From: Clostridia bacterium
Lineage (GTDB): Bacteria > Bacillota > Clostridia > Christensenellales > CAG-138
Direction of reading: 5' to 3'
Length of the DNA: 62,005 nt
Assembly (NCBI GenBank): GCA_017388175.1
Contig: JAFOTD010000009.1
Span: forward strand, 1 to 62,005
The stretch's first letter is position 1, and each line of letters begins with the position of its first letter. The notes under the pieces were generated by a model, which saw only the letters and a program-made list of their open reading frames with translations, had not been told where the DNA came from and did no database searches. The position numbers and the translations under genes are program-made. Shown one piece after another: positions 8,179 through 16,783 of the stretch.

Positions 8179-9543
8179 TCATCCGAGCTTTGCCGAGAGA
8201 TCGCGGAGCGCGTCGGTCAGCGCTTCCTCGAAAGTCGGGTGCGGACGCATCGCTTTCAGAAGATCGTCGGGGGTCAGTCCGTTCGCGATCGCCTGTCCCA
8301 GCTCGCCGATCATGTCGGATACGTTCACGCCCATCATCTGCACGCCGAGGATCTTTTTCGTTTCCGCATGCGCGAGCACCTTCATAAAGCCGCGGTCGCC
8401 GTTGACGATGACGGTGCGGCCGTTAGAAAACAGCGTGACCTTAGAGGTCTTCACGGGGATTTCCGCGTCCTTTGCTTCCTGCTCGGTCATGCCGACGGAA
8501 GCGATTTCCGGACGGGTGTAGACACAGCTCGGCACGATCGAAAGATCGACGCCGTTGGGCCTTTTCGCGATCTCGTTGACCGCGTAGAGCCCCTGCGCCG
8601 TCGCGACGTGCGCAAGCTGGATCTTCGCGGAAACGTCGCCGATCGCGTAAACGCCTTTCATCGAGGTTTCGAATTTCTCGTTGACCTTGATCCGGCGACC
8701 GTCCATCTCGAGCGAAACGCCTTCGCCGAACAGTCCGTCGGTATAGGGACGGCGGCCGATCGCACAAAGCACGACCTCCGCTTCGGCGCTCGCGGAAGCG
8801 CCCTTCTGTTCAAAGTTGACGGAAAGACCCGTTTCGGTTTTGGTGACCGATTTGACCATTGCGCCGGTAAAGATCTTGACACCGCGCTTTTTCATGATCA
8901 TGGAAAGGTTCTGTCCAAGCTCCTTGTCTAAAAGAGGCAGCAGACGGTCGAGCCCTTCGACGACGGTCACGTCGACGTCGAGATCGTTGAAGAACGTCGC
9001 AAACTCCATGCCGATCACGCCGCCGCCGATGATGACGATCGACTTGAACGGCACAACACCCGAAAGGAGCTCGTCGGAGGTCAGAACGCCCGGAAGGTCC
9101 AGACCCGGGATCGGGGGACGGGCGGGTACGGAGCCGGTCGCGAGCAGGACGTTTTCCGCGGTATAGCTTGTTTCGCCGACCGTGACGGTGTGTTCCGCGC
9201 TGAGCGTGCCGACGCCGGAGAGAACCGTGACTTTTGCGCTCTTCAAGAGCCCTTCCACGCCGCCGCGCAGCTTTTCCACAACCTGCTGCTTATAAGCGTA
9301 GATCGCGGAAAGGTCATAGGCGGGTTCCGCCGTAATGCCGAGGTCCGCGCCGTTTTTCGCTTCCTCATAGACGGAGGAGGCGTGCAAAAGTGCCTTGGTC
9401 GGGATGCAGCCGCGATTCAGGCACGTGCCGCCGACAAAGTCCTTTTCGACGAGCGCGGTATGAAGACCGAGTTTCGCGGCAAAGAGAGCCGCTTCGTATC
9501 CGCCGGGGCCGCCGCCCACGACGATCAGATCGAAATCGTACAT
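8179..9543 (-). CDS. lpdA: Dihydrolipoyl dehydrogenase (L-protein)
   Basis: This flavoprotein reoxidises the dihydrolipoyl arm of GcvH with NAD+. The FAD-binding motif GGGPGGYEAA sits at the N-terminus, and the redox-active disulfide is C41/C46 in CLNRGCIPTK. The NAD-binding glycine motif is IGGGVIGMEFA, the second FAD segment is YAIGDV, and the C-terminal catalytic His-Glu pair is in HPTFEEA. At 454 aa it has the normal family length. It is the last gene of the gcv operon, one base after lplA, which supports a dedicated role in glycine cleavage. Confidence 0.95.
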   Translation of the reverse strand: MYDFDLIVVGGGPGGYEAALFAAKLGLHTALVEKDFVGGTCLNRGCIPTKALLHASSVYEEAKNGADLGITAEPAYDLSAIYAYKQQVVEKLRGGVEGLLKSAKVTVLSGVGTLSAEHTVTVGETSYTAENVLLATGSVPARPPIPGLDLPGVLTSDELLSGVVPFKSIVIIGGGVIGMEFATFFNDLDVDVTVVEGLDRLLPLLDKELGQNLSMIMKKRGVKIFTGAMVKSVTKTETGLSVNFEQKGASASAEAEVVLCAIGRRPYTDGLFGEGVSLEMDGRRIKVNEKFETSMKGVYAIGDVSAKIQLAHVATAQGLYAVNEIAKRPNGVDLSIVPSCVYTRPEIASVGMTEQEAKDAEIPVKTSKVTLFSNGRTVIVNGDRGFMKVLAHAETKKILGVQMMGVNVSDMIGELGQAIANGLTPDDLLKAMRPHPTFEEALTDALRDLSAKLG

Positions 9544-9544
9544 A

Positions 9545-10519
9545 TCATATCTCCTGTTCCGTAAACATTTTTATGAGATCCGCCGCATGCGGAAGGGATT
9601 GCTCGTTCAGGCGCGAAGCGATCGCGGCAAGCGAGAACGGACAGCCGCAGAGAGCCGCTTTGAGCTTGTCCGCAAGCCCGTCGTCCATGTCGTCGGTATA
9701 GATCTTTGCGCCGGTGATCACGCCTTCGTTGACAGAAAGCTGCACCTCGACGCCGCCCCATGAAAAACGCGATTCACAGCGGAACGTGAACGGCAGCTTC
9801 TGTCCGAACAGCCACGCGTCGCTTGCGTAATGCGCTGTCAGTTCACGCACCCTTGCTTCGCGGAGGACGGGCGGAGAGGAAACGGGAAGCCCGTAGACTT
9901 TCGAAAACGCGGATTTCAGAGCCGTTTTCAGCGATTGTACCGTGACCACAGGGCTGAGTTCGCTTAGATTTACGACCCTTGCGCGCACGCTTTCGACGCC
10001 CTTTGCTTCGAGCTTTGCCTTCGAGGGACTCAGGTATCTGCTCATCGCATCGCGATCGGTGCGGATGAGCAGCGTGCCGTGATGGTACGCGCGTCCCTCG
10101 TGATGATAAAACGCGTTTCCGGAGAACTTGCGCCCGGAGGCTAAAAGGTCGTTTCTGCCCGAGCGCTCCGTGCGGACGCCGAGCGTTTCACACGCGGTCT
10201 GAATGACCGAAAGCTGCCGGTCGAGGTCGTAATCCTCCTCGCGCATCAGAAACGTGAAGTTCAGGTTTTCAAGATCGTGATAGACCGCGCCGCCGCCGGA
10301 CAGCCGACGGGCAAGACGTCCGCCCTCTTCGATCAGCAGTGTTGTGCGGCATTCCGCCCACGCGTTCTGGTTTTTACCGATGACGACCGTGCGCTCGTTT
10401 TGCCACAGATAAAGAAGGCAGCACCCGCCTTCAACGGTTTCCAGCAGGTGCTGCTCGATTGCGAGATTGCGATAGGGGTCAACCCCGTCGCTTTCATAGA
10501 TCCGGATCGTTTCGATCAT
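9545..10519 (-). CDS. lplA: Lipoate-protein ligase A
   Basis: It attaches free lipoate, via lipoyl-AMP, to a lysine of lipoyl proteins; here the obvious substrate is GcvH. Family motifs include LYLWQNERTVVIGKNQNAW, the RRLSGGGAVYHD glycine loop and NDLLASGRKFSGNA. At 324 aa it has the two-domain LplA length (catalytic plus C-terminal accessory domain). The start codon overlaps the gcvPB stop (ATGA), so the two are translationally coupled. The location inside the operon suggests scavenged lipoate; no lipoate synthase is in this window. Confidence 0.93.
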   Translation of the reverse strand: MIETIRIYESDGVDPYRNLAIEQHLLETVEGGCCLLYLWQNERTVVIGKNQNAWAECRTTLLIEEGGRLARRLSGGGAVYHDLENLNFTFLMREEDYDLDRQLSVIQTACETLGVRTERSGRNDLLASGRKFSGNAFYHHEGRAYHHGTLLIRTDRDAMSRYLSPSKAKLEAKGVESVRARVVNLSELSPVVTVQSLKTALKSAFSKVYGLPVSSPPVLREARVRELTAHYASDAWLFGQKLPFTFRCESRFSWGGVEVQLSVNEGVITGAKIYTDDMDDGLADKLKAALCGCPFSLAAIASRLNEQSLPHAADLIKMFTEQEI

Positions 10520-11919
10520 GCAAAGGTGTAGCGCACGATCGGGTTGCGCGCTGCTTTGACCTCGTCCGGACGGCCGATCGGGGTATGATGCGGCGCGTTG
10601 TGCATGAACTCCGGATCGGTTTTGCCGAGCTCATAGAGCTTACGGAACACGTCCGCCGCCCAGTCGAGCGTTTCCTTGCCTTCCGTTTCGGTCGGTTCGA
10701 GCATCAGCGCTTCGTGCACGATCAGCGGGAAGTACATTGTCGGCGGATGCATGCCGTAGTCGATCAGCGACTTCGCAACGTCGAGCGCGGAGACGCCGGT
10801 TTCCTTTTCGTACCGGGAAAGGTCGAGTACGAATTCGTGCATGCAGATGCGGTCAAACGCGGGCGAAAACGTGCCCTTGATCCGGCTCATCAGGTAGTTC
10901 GCATTCAGAACAGCGTTCGTCGCCGCTTCCGGAATGCCCTCGCGGCCGAGCGTCATGACGTATGCCAGCGCGCGGACGCAAACGAGGAAGTTGCCCATGA
11001 AGCCGCGGACCTGCAGGCTTCCCGGACGCTCCATCAGCGCGGAGTGCGGGAGGAACGGCTTTAAGAATTCCTTGCAGCCGACCGCGCCTGCGCCGGGACC
11101 GCCGCCGCCGTGCGGGGTGGCGAACGTCTTGTGGAGGTTCAGATGGATGCAGTCGAAGCCCATGTCGCCGGGACGCACGATGCCCATGATCGCGTTCGTG
11201 TTTGCGCCGTCGTAATAGCACAGACCGCCCGCCTCGTGCACGAGCTTCGTGATCTCGAGGATGTTTTCATCGAAGATGCCGACCGTGTTCGGGTTCGTCA
11301 GCATCAGACCCGCAACGTCGTCGCCGAGGACTTTTTTGAGCTCCTCGAGGTCGACACAGCCGTCGGGCGCGGACGGAATGTTCACGACCTGATAGCCGCA
11401 CATCGCCGCTGTCGCGGGGTTGGTTCCGTGCGCGGAATCCGGCACGATGATCTTGGTGCGCTTCTTATCGTTTCTCGAATCGTGGTACTGCTTGATCAGA
11501 AGCACGCCGGTGAATTCGCCGTGCGCGCCGGCCGCGGGCTGGAACGTCATGCCGTCCATGCCGGTGATCTCGCAAAGATCGGTGCGCAGCGTGTCGAGCA
11601 CTTCGAGACAACCGCGGACGGAGGATTTGGGCGCGAGCGGATGGATGTTTGTAAAGCCTTCCATTGCCGCCGCTTCCTCGTCGATGCGCGGGTTGTACTT
11701 CATGGTGCAGGAGCCGAGCGGGTAGAAGCCGCAGTTCACGCCGTGCACCTGTTTATTCAGCTCGGTATAATGGCGGGAAACGTCGGTTTCGCTCATCTCG
11801 GGAAGCCGCGGCGCGGCCTCGCGCATGAGTCCTTCGGGAAGCTGTACCGCTTCCACGTCGCACTTCGGCAGGATGTCGCACTTGCGGCCTTTTACGCTTT
11901 TTTCAAAAATCAGCTTCAT
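10516..11919 (-). CDS. gcvPB: Glycine dehydrogenase (decarboxylating) subunit 2
   Basis: This is the PLP-carrying half of the split P-protein, which decarboxylates glycine and passes the aminomethyl group to GcvH. The Schiff-base lysine is in HLNLHKTFATPHGGGGPG. Other conserved segments are GFYPLGSCTMKYNP near the N-terminus and PDSAHGTNPATA. At 467 aa it is typical of the split bacterial form. It overlaps gcvPA by four bases (ATGA), as expected for subunits made in equal amounts. Confidence 0.96.
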   Translation of the reverse strand: MKLIFEKSVKGRKCDILPKCDVEAVQLPEGLMREAAPRLPEMSETDVSRHYTELNKQVHGVNCGFYPLGSCTMKYNPRIDEEAAAMEGFTNIHPLAPKSSVRGCLEVLDTLRTDLCEITGMDGMTFQPAAGAHGEFTGVLLIKQYHDSRNDKKRTKIIVPDSAHGTNPATAAMCGYQVVNIPSAPDGCVDLEELKKVLGDDVAGLMLTNPNTVGIFDENILEITKLVHEAGGLCYYDGANTNAIMGIVRPGDMGFDCIHLNLHKTFATPHGGGGPGAGAVGCKEFLKPFLPHSALMERPGSLQVRGFMGNFLVCVRALAYVMTLGREGIPEAATNAVLNANYLMSRIKGTFSPAFDRICMHEFVLDLSRYEKETGVSALDVAKSLIDYGMHPPTMYFPLIVHEALMLEPTETEGKETLDWAADVFRKLYELGKTDPEFMHNAPHHTPIGRPDEVKAARNPIVRYTFA

Positions 11920-13229
11920 GCGAGCACCTCCTTTACGACGGAAACGACCGTGTCAAGCGTTTCCTTACTGACCTTTTCGGTGACGCACCAGAGCATACCG
12001 TCTTCATACGGAAGACCGGAGAGGATGCCCTTTTCCATGAGCGCCTGTTCAATCTCTTTGCATTTCGGCATGTCGAGCAGAAACTCGTGGAAGAACGGCG
12101 CGTCGTAGCGCAGCTTGACGCCGGGGATCGCCGTCAGCGCTTTTTCCAGATAGTGCGCCTTTGCCATCGACTGGTTGGCGACCTCCGCCATGCCGTCGGG
12201 TCCCATCGTTGCCATATAAAGGCCGGCGGTCAAAGCGCACAGCGCCTCGTTCGAGCAGATGTTGGAGCTCGCCTTTTCACGGCGGATGTGCTGTTCGCGC
12301 GCCTGCAGCGAAAGCACGTACGCGCGGTTGCCGTCGTGGTCGGTTGTCTCGCCGACGATGCGGCCGGGCAGCCTGCGGATGTTCTTCTGCGTCGTCGCCA
12401 TAAAGCCGAGGTACGGACCGCCGAAGCCGATCGGCATGCCCAGAGGCTGGCCTTCGCCGACCGCGACGTCCGCGCCGCAGTCCTTCGGGGTCTTCATGAT
12501 CGCGAGCGCGATGGGGTTGCAGCCCATGACGAACATGGCGCCGGCTTCATGCACGAGCTTTCCGAGCTCGTCGGCGTCCTCGAAAACGCCGTAGAAGTTC
12601 GGCTGCTGCACGTAGAACGAGGCGACGCCGTCGTTCAGCATGGATTTCAGCGCTTCCGTATCGGTCTTGCCGTCCTTAGCGGGGACAACGAGAAGCTCGT
12701 CGTTCGTGCCGTAGCAGTAGGTGCGGACGGTGTTGATCACGTCGGGATGCGTCGTCGCCGAGATCAGCGTCACGCGGCGCTTGCGGTCGCGGCACATGGC
12801 GGCGGCTTCCGCTGCCGCGGTCGCGCCGTCATACACGGACGCGTTGCTCGCGTCCATGCCGGTCAGCTCCGCGATCATCGTTTGATACTCGAAGATCGAC
12901 TGAAGGACGCCCTGCGAGATCTCCGCCTGATAGGGCGTGTATGCGGTGAGGAATTCTTCTTTTGCGGGAATATACTTTACGATCGAGGGAATGTAATGAT
13001 CGTACGCGCCTGCGCCGCGGAGCACGGTCTTATAAACCGTGTTCTTCGCCGCGAGCTCTGCCATGGCGTTGCGCACTTCCATCTCGCTCTTGCCTTCCGG
13101 CAGATCGAGCGGACGGTTTAAGATCATGCTTTCCGGCACGTCGCGATAGAGCTCACGATAGTCCGAAAGGCCTACGCCGGCCAGCATTTCCCGACGCTCT
13201 TCCTCAGTGGAAGGAACGTAGCTTCCCAT
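11916..13229 (-). CDS. gcvPA: Glycine dehydrogenase (decarboxylating) subunit 1
   Basis: This is the N-terminal half of the split P-protein of the glycine cleavage system. It begins with the family-typical YVPSTEEERREML and contains TPYQAEISQGVLQSIFEYQT and the YDGATAAAEAAAMC segment. At 437 aa it has the normal length. It lies three bases from gcvH upstream and overlaps gcvPB downstream. It forms the P-protein heterotetramer with GcvPB. Confidence 0.96.
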   Translation of the reverse strand: MGSYVPSTEEERREMLAGVGLSDYRELYRDVPESMILNRPLDLPEGKSEMEVRNAMAELAAKNTVYKTVLRGAGAYDHYIPSIVKYIPAKEEFLTAYTPYQAEISQGVLQSIFEYQTMIAELTGMDASNASVYDGATAAAEAAAMCRDRKRRVTLISATTHPDVINTVRTYCYGTNDELLVVPAKDGKTDTEALKSMLNDGVASFYVQQPNFYGVFEDADELGKLVHEAGAMFVMGCNPIALAIMKTPKDCGADVAVGEGQPLGMPIGFGGPYLGFMATTQKNIRRLPGRIVGETTDHDGNRAYVLSLQAREQHIRREKASSNICSNEALCALTAGLYMATMGPDGMAEVANQSMAKAHYLEKALTAIPGVKLRYDAPFFHEFLLDMPKCKEIEQALMEKGILSGLPYEDGMLWCVTEKVSKETLDTVVSVVKEVLA

Positions 13230-13232
13230 GCG

Positions 13233-13607
13233 TTATGCCTCCGCGCAGAAGGCTTCGTAGGCTGCCGCGTCGAGCAGTTCTTCCGTTGCGGTAACGTCGG
13301 AAACCTTGATGATCCATGCGCCGTACGGATCGTTGTTCAGCATCTCGGGCGCGTCTAAAAGCTCCTCGTTGATCTCGGCAACGGTGCCGGAGACCGGGGA
13401 AAGCAGGTCGGAAACCGCCTTAACGGATTCGACGTCGCCGAACGCTTCACCCGCAGTGACCGCGTCGCCGACTTCGGGCAGATTCACAAACACGAGATCG
13501 CCGAGCGCGTCCTGCGCAAAATCGGAGATACCGATCACGAAGAGGTCGTCTTCCTTTTTGACCCACTCATGGTCCTTGCTGTACTGTAATTCGGGCTTGA
13601 TTGTCAT
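13233..13607 (-). CDS. gcvH: Glycine cleavage system H protein
   Basis: GcvH is the lipoyl shuttle between the P, T and L proteins. At 124 aa it has the usual size; the lipoylated lysine is K63 in ESVKAVSDLLSP. The start has a GGAGG ribosome binding site. It sits between gcvT and gcvPA on one transcript under glycine riboswitch control. LplA from the same operon is the likely modifying enzyme. Confidence 0.97.
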   Translation of the reverse strand: MTIKPELQYSKDHEWVKKEDDLFVIGISDFAQDALGDLVFVNLPEVGDAVTAGEAFGDVESVKAVSDLLSPVSGTVAEINEELLDAPEMLNNDPYGAWIIKVSDVTATEELLDAAAYEAFCAEA

Positions 13608-13625
13608 GATATGATCCTCCTGAAA

Positions 13626-14867
13626 TTATTTTGCTTTATAAATGACCGGCACCACGTAGGGCGGGACATTGTTCGTGATGTGCTTCGAGGGAATGACGGC
13701 TTTCAGACGCTTGCCGCGGACGTCGACCTCGACTTCGCCGTTGACCGGGACGTCGGACGCGATGTAGCAGATGCCGATCGCGCGCTTGCCGGTTTCATCC
13801 AGCAGCTTTACGTTTTCGCCTTCGCCTTCGGTCTTGAAGTACGGAATCATCGTGCCGCTGGTGACCCAGCCGATCTGCTCGCCGTTCCGGTAAACGCCCA
13901 TGCCGTGACGCATGACGCCGCGATCCAAAAGTGCGATCGGGCGGACGCGCTTACGCAGCGTTTCCATCGCTTCGGGGGTATAGTTCTTTGCGCGGAACGA
14001 AGCCGCCGCTTCGGACTGTTTCAAAAGTGCTTCGCGGCCGATGAAGTTGCCCTTTGCTTCGTCGAAGGAGACCGCAAACCGGGCGAGCGCGAGCGCGAAG
14101 ATCGGCATCGGTTTGCCTTCTTCATCGACGCCCATCTCGTCGCCGTACAGCGGGAGCATGCCTTCCATGCGCAGCGTGTCGCGCGCGCCGAGACCCGCGG
14201 GCTTGCCGCCGAGCTCGATGAGGCGGTTCCACATCCAGTACGCGTCTTCGTTTTTCAGGAACAGCTCATAGCCGATCGGTTCCGCCGTGTAGCCGGTTCT
14301 GGAAACGAGGACCTTGCGGCCTTCCATCATCAGCGTGGAAAGGTTGTTGCGCGCGGGCTTGGTGACTTCGTCGACGCCCGCGAGCTTCTTCAGGATTTCT
14401 TCGCTCTTCGGACCCTGCACCGCGATCGAGACGGTCTCGCCCGTGATGTTTCTGATCGTGCAGTCGAAGTTCTTTACGATCGGCTCGAACCATGCAAGAT
14501 CCTTATCGGTGTTGGACGCGTTGACAACGAGCAGGAACCGGTCCTCTTCAAACCGGTAGAGATACGCGTCGTCGACAGCGCTGCCGTCCTCGGCGGGAAT
14601 GATGCAGTACTGCGCCTGATTGAGACCGAGGCTTTCCACGTTGCTGGAAAGCACGTGCTGCAAAAATGCCACGCGCTCCGGTCCTTCGATGATCAGACGG
14701 CCCATGTGGGACACGTCGAAGAGTCCGCACGCGCTTCTGGTGTACAGATGCTCGGCAACGATGCCTTCGGGATACTGGATCGGCATTTCCCATCCGCCGA
14801 AGTCGACCATCGTAGCGCCTGCTTTCACGTGTGCGTCATACAGTTGGGTGCGTTTGAGTTCGCTCAT
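13626..14867 (-). CDS. gcvT: Aminomethyltransferase (T-protein)
   Basis: GcvT transfers the methylene group from the GcvH aminomethyl arm to tetrahydrofolate and releases ammonia. Recognisable features are LYDAHVKAGATMVDFGGWEMP at the start, the GLFDVSHMGR segment, TGYTAEPIGYELF and LGARDTLRMEGMLPLYG. The frame extends further upstream, but it would translate through the riboswitch. The ATG at 14867, with AAGGAGG just upstream, gives a normal 413-aa protein. It is the first gene of the operon. An insertion of about 40 residues (VDEEGKPMPIF to RPIALL) makes it slightly longer than compact GcvT proteins. Confidence 0.95.
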   Translation of the reverse strand: MSELKRTQLYDAHVKAGATMVDFGGWEMPIQYPEGIVAEHLYTRSACGLFDVSHMGRLIIEGPERVAFLQHVLSSNVESLGLNQAQYCIIPAEDGSAVDDAYLYRFEEDRFLLVVNASNTDKDLAWFEPIVKNFDCTIRNITGETVSIAVQGPKSEEILKKLAGVDEVTKPARNNLSTLMMEGRKVLVSRTGYTAEPIGYELFLKNEDAYWMWNRLIELGGKPAGLGARDTLRMEGMLPLYGDEMGVDEEGKPMPIFALALARFAVSFDEAKGNFIGREALLKQSEAAASFRAKNYTPEAMETLRKRVRPIALLDRGVMRHGMGVYRNGEQIGWVTSGTMIPYFKTEGEGENVKLLDETGKRAIGICYIASDVPVNGEVEVDVRGKRLKAVIPSKHITNNVPPYVVPVIYKAK

Positions 14868-14910
14868 GAGAGTCCTCCTTCTGTTTTTGAACGTTTGCGG
14901 CCCCGCCGCG

Positions 14911-14949
14911 AAAAAATGAAAAAGCGCAAAGTACGCCCGTACCCTGCGC
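14911..14949 (-). terminator. Riboswitch-controlled terminator before gcvT
   Basis: On the minus strand the arms GCGCAGGGTAC and GTACTTTGCGC pair (with G-U wobbles) around a four-base loop, followed by TTTTTC and TTTTTTC. It lies directly between the glycine aptamers and gcvT, so it is the likely expression platform: glycine binding should prevent it from forming. Confidence 0.8.
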
Positions 14950-15119
14950 CTCCGTAACGAGCCTGAGAGATTCCCGCAAAGATGCGGTTGCACCATCGGC
15001 GTAAAGGGCGAGCCCTTTCCTTTCCGGAGCCTCGTCCGGGTCCGATCCTTCTGCCTGAGAGTTTCTGCAGTTCCCCTTCGGCGCCGAACAGCTTCGGCCT
15101 CTCCCGGGCCCATCATCCG
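14950..15119 (-). promoter_or_regulatory. Tandem glycine riboswitch
   Basis: Two glycine aptamers follow each other on the minus strand. The first has GGGAGAGG near 15099-15110, GCCGAAGGGGAA near 15070-15085 and ACTCTCAGGCAGAAGGA near 15046-15063. The second has CGCCGATGGTGCAA near 14988-15003 and AATCTCTCAGGCTC near 14958-14971. These are the hallmark joining segments of gcvT-type RNAs. The downstream genes are the whole glycine cleavage system, so this should be an ON switch that senses excess glycine. Confidence 0.95.
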
Positions 15120-15147
15120 AGAACATATGCTATTTTTACCCTTGTAT

Positions 15148-15177
15148 ACGATACCGCGAAAACGGTGCCTTTGTCAA
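15148..15177 (-). promoter_or_regulatory. Promoter of the glycine cleavage operon
   Basis: On the minus strand, a consensus TTGACA and TATCGT are separated by 18 bases, and transcription would begin just before the first glycine aptamer. Confidence 0.7.
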
Positions 15178-15241
15178 GAGGAAAAGCGTCGAATCCGGGA
15201 AAATGTTCTTATTATGTTTACACGGATCCGCGCGCGTGAGG

Positions 15242-15270
15242 TTGCATTTTTTGCATACCTGTGCTATGAT
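15242..15270 (+). promoter_or_regulatory. Promoter of the polysaccharide cluster
   Basis: TTGCAT and TATGAT are separated by 17 bases, with TGC before the -10. It lies about 75 bases before the first gene of the cluster; the leader holds a weak CGCTA/TAGCG hairpin with a T-rich loop. Confidence 0.7.
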
Positions 15271-15344
15271 ACGGTTATGGTAGTATAGTCGCATAAGTGC
15301 GCGCTATTACAGTTTTTTAGCGAAACAGTGATTTGGGAGAAGGC

Positions 15345-15959
15345 ATGTATCGAAAATTTTTGAAACGATTTTTGGATATCATTCTGTCGGGGCTGGCAGT
15401 CCTGATTCTTTCGCCGTTGTTTCTGATCATCGCGGTCTGGATCAAACTGGATTCGAGAGGTCCGGTCTTCTTCCGACAGACGCGCGTCGGCATCCGCAAG
15501 TCCACGTTTGAGATCCTGAAGTTCCGCACGATGAAAAAGGACGCGCCGAAGGACGTTCCGACGCATCTTTTGAGCAATTCGGATCAGTGGATCACACGGG
15601 CGGGGTGGATTTTAAGGCGGACGAGCCTTGATGAGCTTCCGCAGCTTTTGCAGATCTTTACCGGAAAGATGTCGATCGTGGGGCCGCGTCCCGCGCTCTG
15701 GAATCAGGAGGATCTGATCGCCGCGCGCGAGGAAAACGGCGCAAACGACGTTCGTCCCGGACTGACCGGATGGGCGCAGGTCAACGGACGGGACTCGATT
15801 TCCATTCAGGAAAAAGCGCGTCTTGACGGCGAATACGCCGCGCACGTGACGTTCGGCATGGACGTGAAGTGCCTTTGGAAAACGGTCTCCGCAGTTCTGA
15901 CGCGCAAAGGCTTTCAGGAAGGCGAGAATCCGGACGTACAAGAGAGCGACGACAAATGA
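15345..15959 (+). CDS. Bacterial sugar transferase priming a surface glycan
   Basis: The protein is of the polyprenyl-phosphate phosphosugar transferase class, which puts the first sugar-1-phosphate on undecaprenyl phosphate at the cytoplasmic membrane face. The family signature is clear: one N-terminal membrane helix (LSGLAVLILSPLFLIIAVWI), then KLDSRGPVFFRQTRVG, FEILKFRTM, RTSLDELPQL and VGPRPAL, and RPGLTGWAQVNGRD near the end. I prefer the ATG at 15345 (GGGAGAAGG upstream) over a TTG four codons earlier, giving 204 aa. It opens a cluster of nine mostly overlapping glycan genes. The donor sugar cannot be told from sequence. Confidence 0.92.
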   Translation: MYRKFLKRFLDIILSGLAVLILSPLFLIIAVWIKLDSRGPVFFRQTRVGIRKSTFEILKFRTMKKDAPKDVPTHLLSNSDQWITRAGWILRRTSLDELPQLLQIFTGKMSIVGPRPALWNQEDLIAAREENGANDVRPGLTGWAQVNGRDSISIQEKARLDGEYAAHVTFGMDVKCLWKTVSAVLTRKGFQEGENPDVQESDDK

Positions 15960-16783
15960 AGCGGATCTTAATCACCGGTCAAAACGGATATATCGGTACG
16001 CATCTTGCGGCGTATCTTTCGTCTTTTCCGGATCGGTATGAAGTCGTCATGCTTCCGATGAAGGGGCACACGCCGGACGAGTATGCGTTTCGCGGCGCGG
16101 ACGCAATCGTCCATACGGCGGCGATCGTGCATCAGAAGGAATCGAAGGAAACGCTGCCGCTGTACGACGCGGTCAACCGCGGGCTGACGATCGCGCTTGC
16201 CGAAAAAGCAAAGCGTGAAGGCGTAAAGCAGTTCGTATTCTTCAGCTCAATGAGCGTGTACGGCATGGATACCGGAACGATCACGGAGAAGACCGTCCCG
16301 GCGCCGAAGACGGCATACGGCCGCTCGAAGCTCGAGGCGGAGACGGCGATTGCGCCGCTTGCGGACGACGGCTTTTTTATCACGATTCTGCGCCCGCCGA
16401 TGGTGATCGGCTCCGGCGCAAAGGGTAATCCGGCAAGGCTTTCGGCGCTCGCAAAGAAGCTGCCGTTCTGTCCGGATTTTCAAAACCGCCGCAGCATGGT
16501 TTCGATCGAAACGCTGTGCAGAACGGTTAAAGATACTTTGGACAAGCCGCTTTCCGGGATCGTTTTTCCGCAGGAACGCGAACCGCTTTCCACGGCGGCG
16601 CTTATGGAGCAGGCAAAACGGGAGCAGGGCAAAGCGCCGAAAAAAACGAAATTGTTTAATCCTGCGATCCGGGTACTGCGCGCATGTACGCGCGTCGGCA
16701 AAAAAGCGTTCGGCGATCTCGTTTACGAGGGACTTTATAAACGCGCGCTGCCCTTGCCGAAAGGAAAGGAGGAACCGCAATGA
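15956..16783 (+). CDS. NAD-dependent epimerase/dehydratase-like sugar-nucleotide enzyme
   Basis: A 275-residue extended short-chain dehydrogenase. It has the Rossmann motif TGQNGYIGTHL, the FFSSMSVYG strand with its serine, and the catalytic tyrosine-lysine in AYGRSKLEAE. The start is the ATG at 15956, which overlaps the stop of the sugar transferase (ATGA); a longer frame overlapping the previous gene is not needed. Family members modify UDP- or dTDP-sugars, or reduce lipid-linked sugars. The position next to the priming transferase suggests it makes or modifies the first sugar. Confidence 0.85.
   Translation: MKRILITGQNGYIGTHLAAYLSSFPDRYEVVMLPMKGHTPDEYAFRGADAIVHTAAIVHQKESKETLPLYDAVNRGLTIALAEKAKREGVKQFVFFSSMSVYGMDTGTITEKTVPAPKTAYGRSKLEAETAIAPLADDGFFITILRPPMVIGSGAKGNPARLSALAKKLPFCPDFQNRRSMVSIETLCRTVKDTLDKPLSGIVFPQEREPLSTAALMEQAKREQGKAPKKTKLFNPAIRVLRACTRVGKKAFGDLVYEGLYKRALPLPKGKEEPQ

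Noticed and set aside
13626-15116. Extended gcvT start upstream of the ATG at 14867
   Set aside because: The extension would translate the glycine riboswitch and its terminator; the inner ATG has a strong ribosome site.
15290-15325. Possible attenuator hairpin (CGCTA/TAGCG with T-rich loop) before the sugar transferase
   Set aside because: The stem is only five pairs and lacks a T tract after it.
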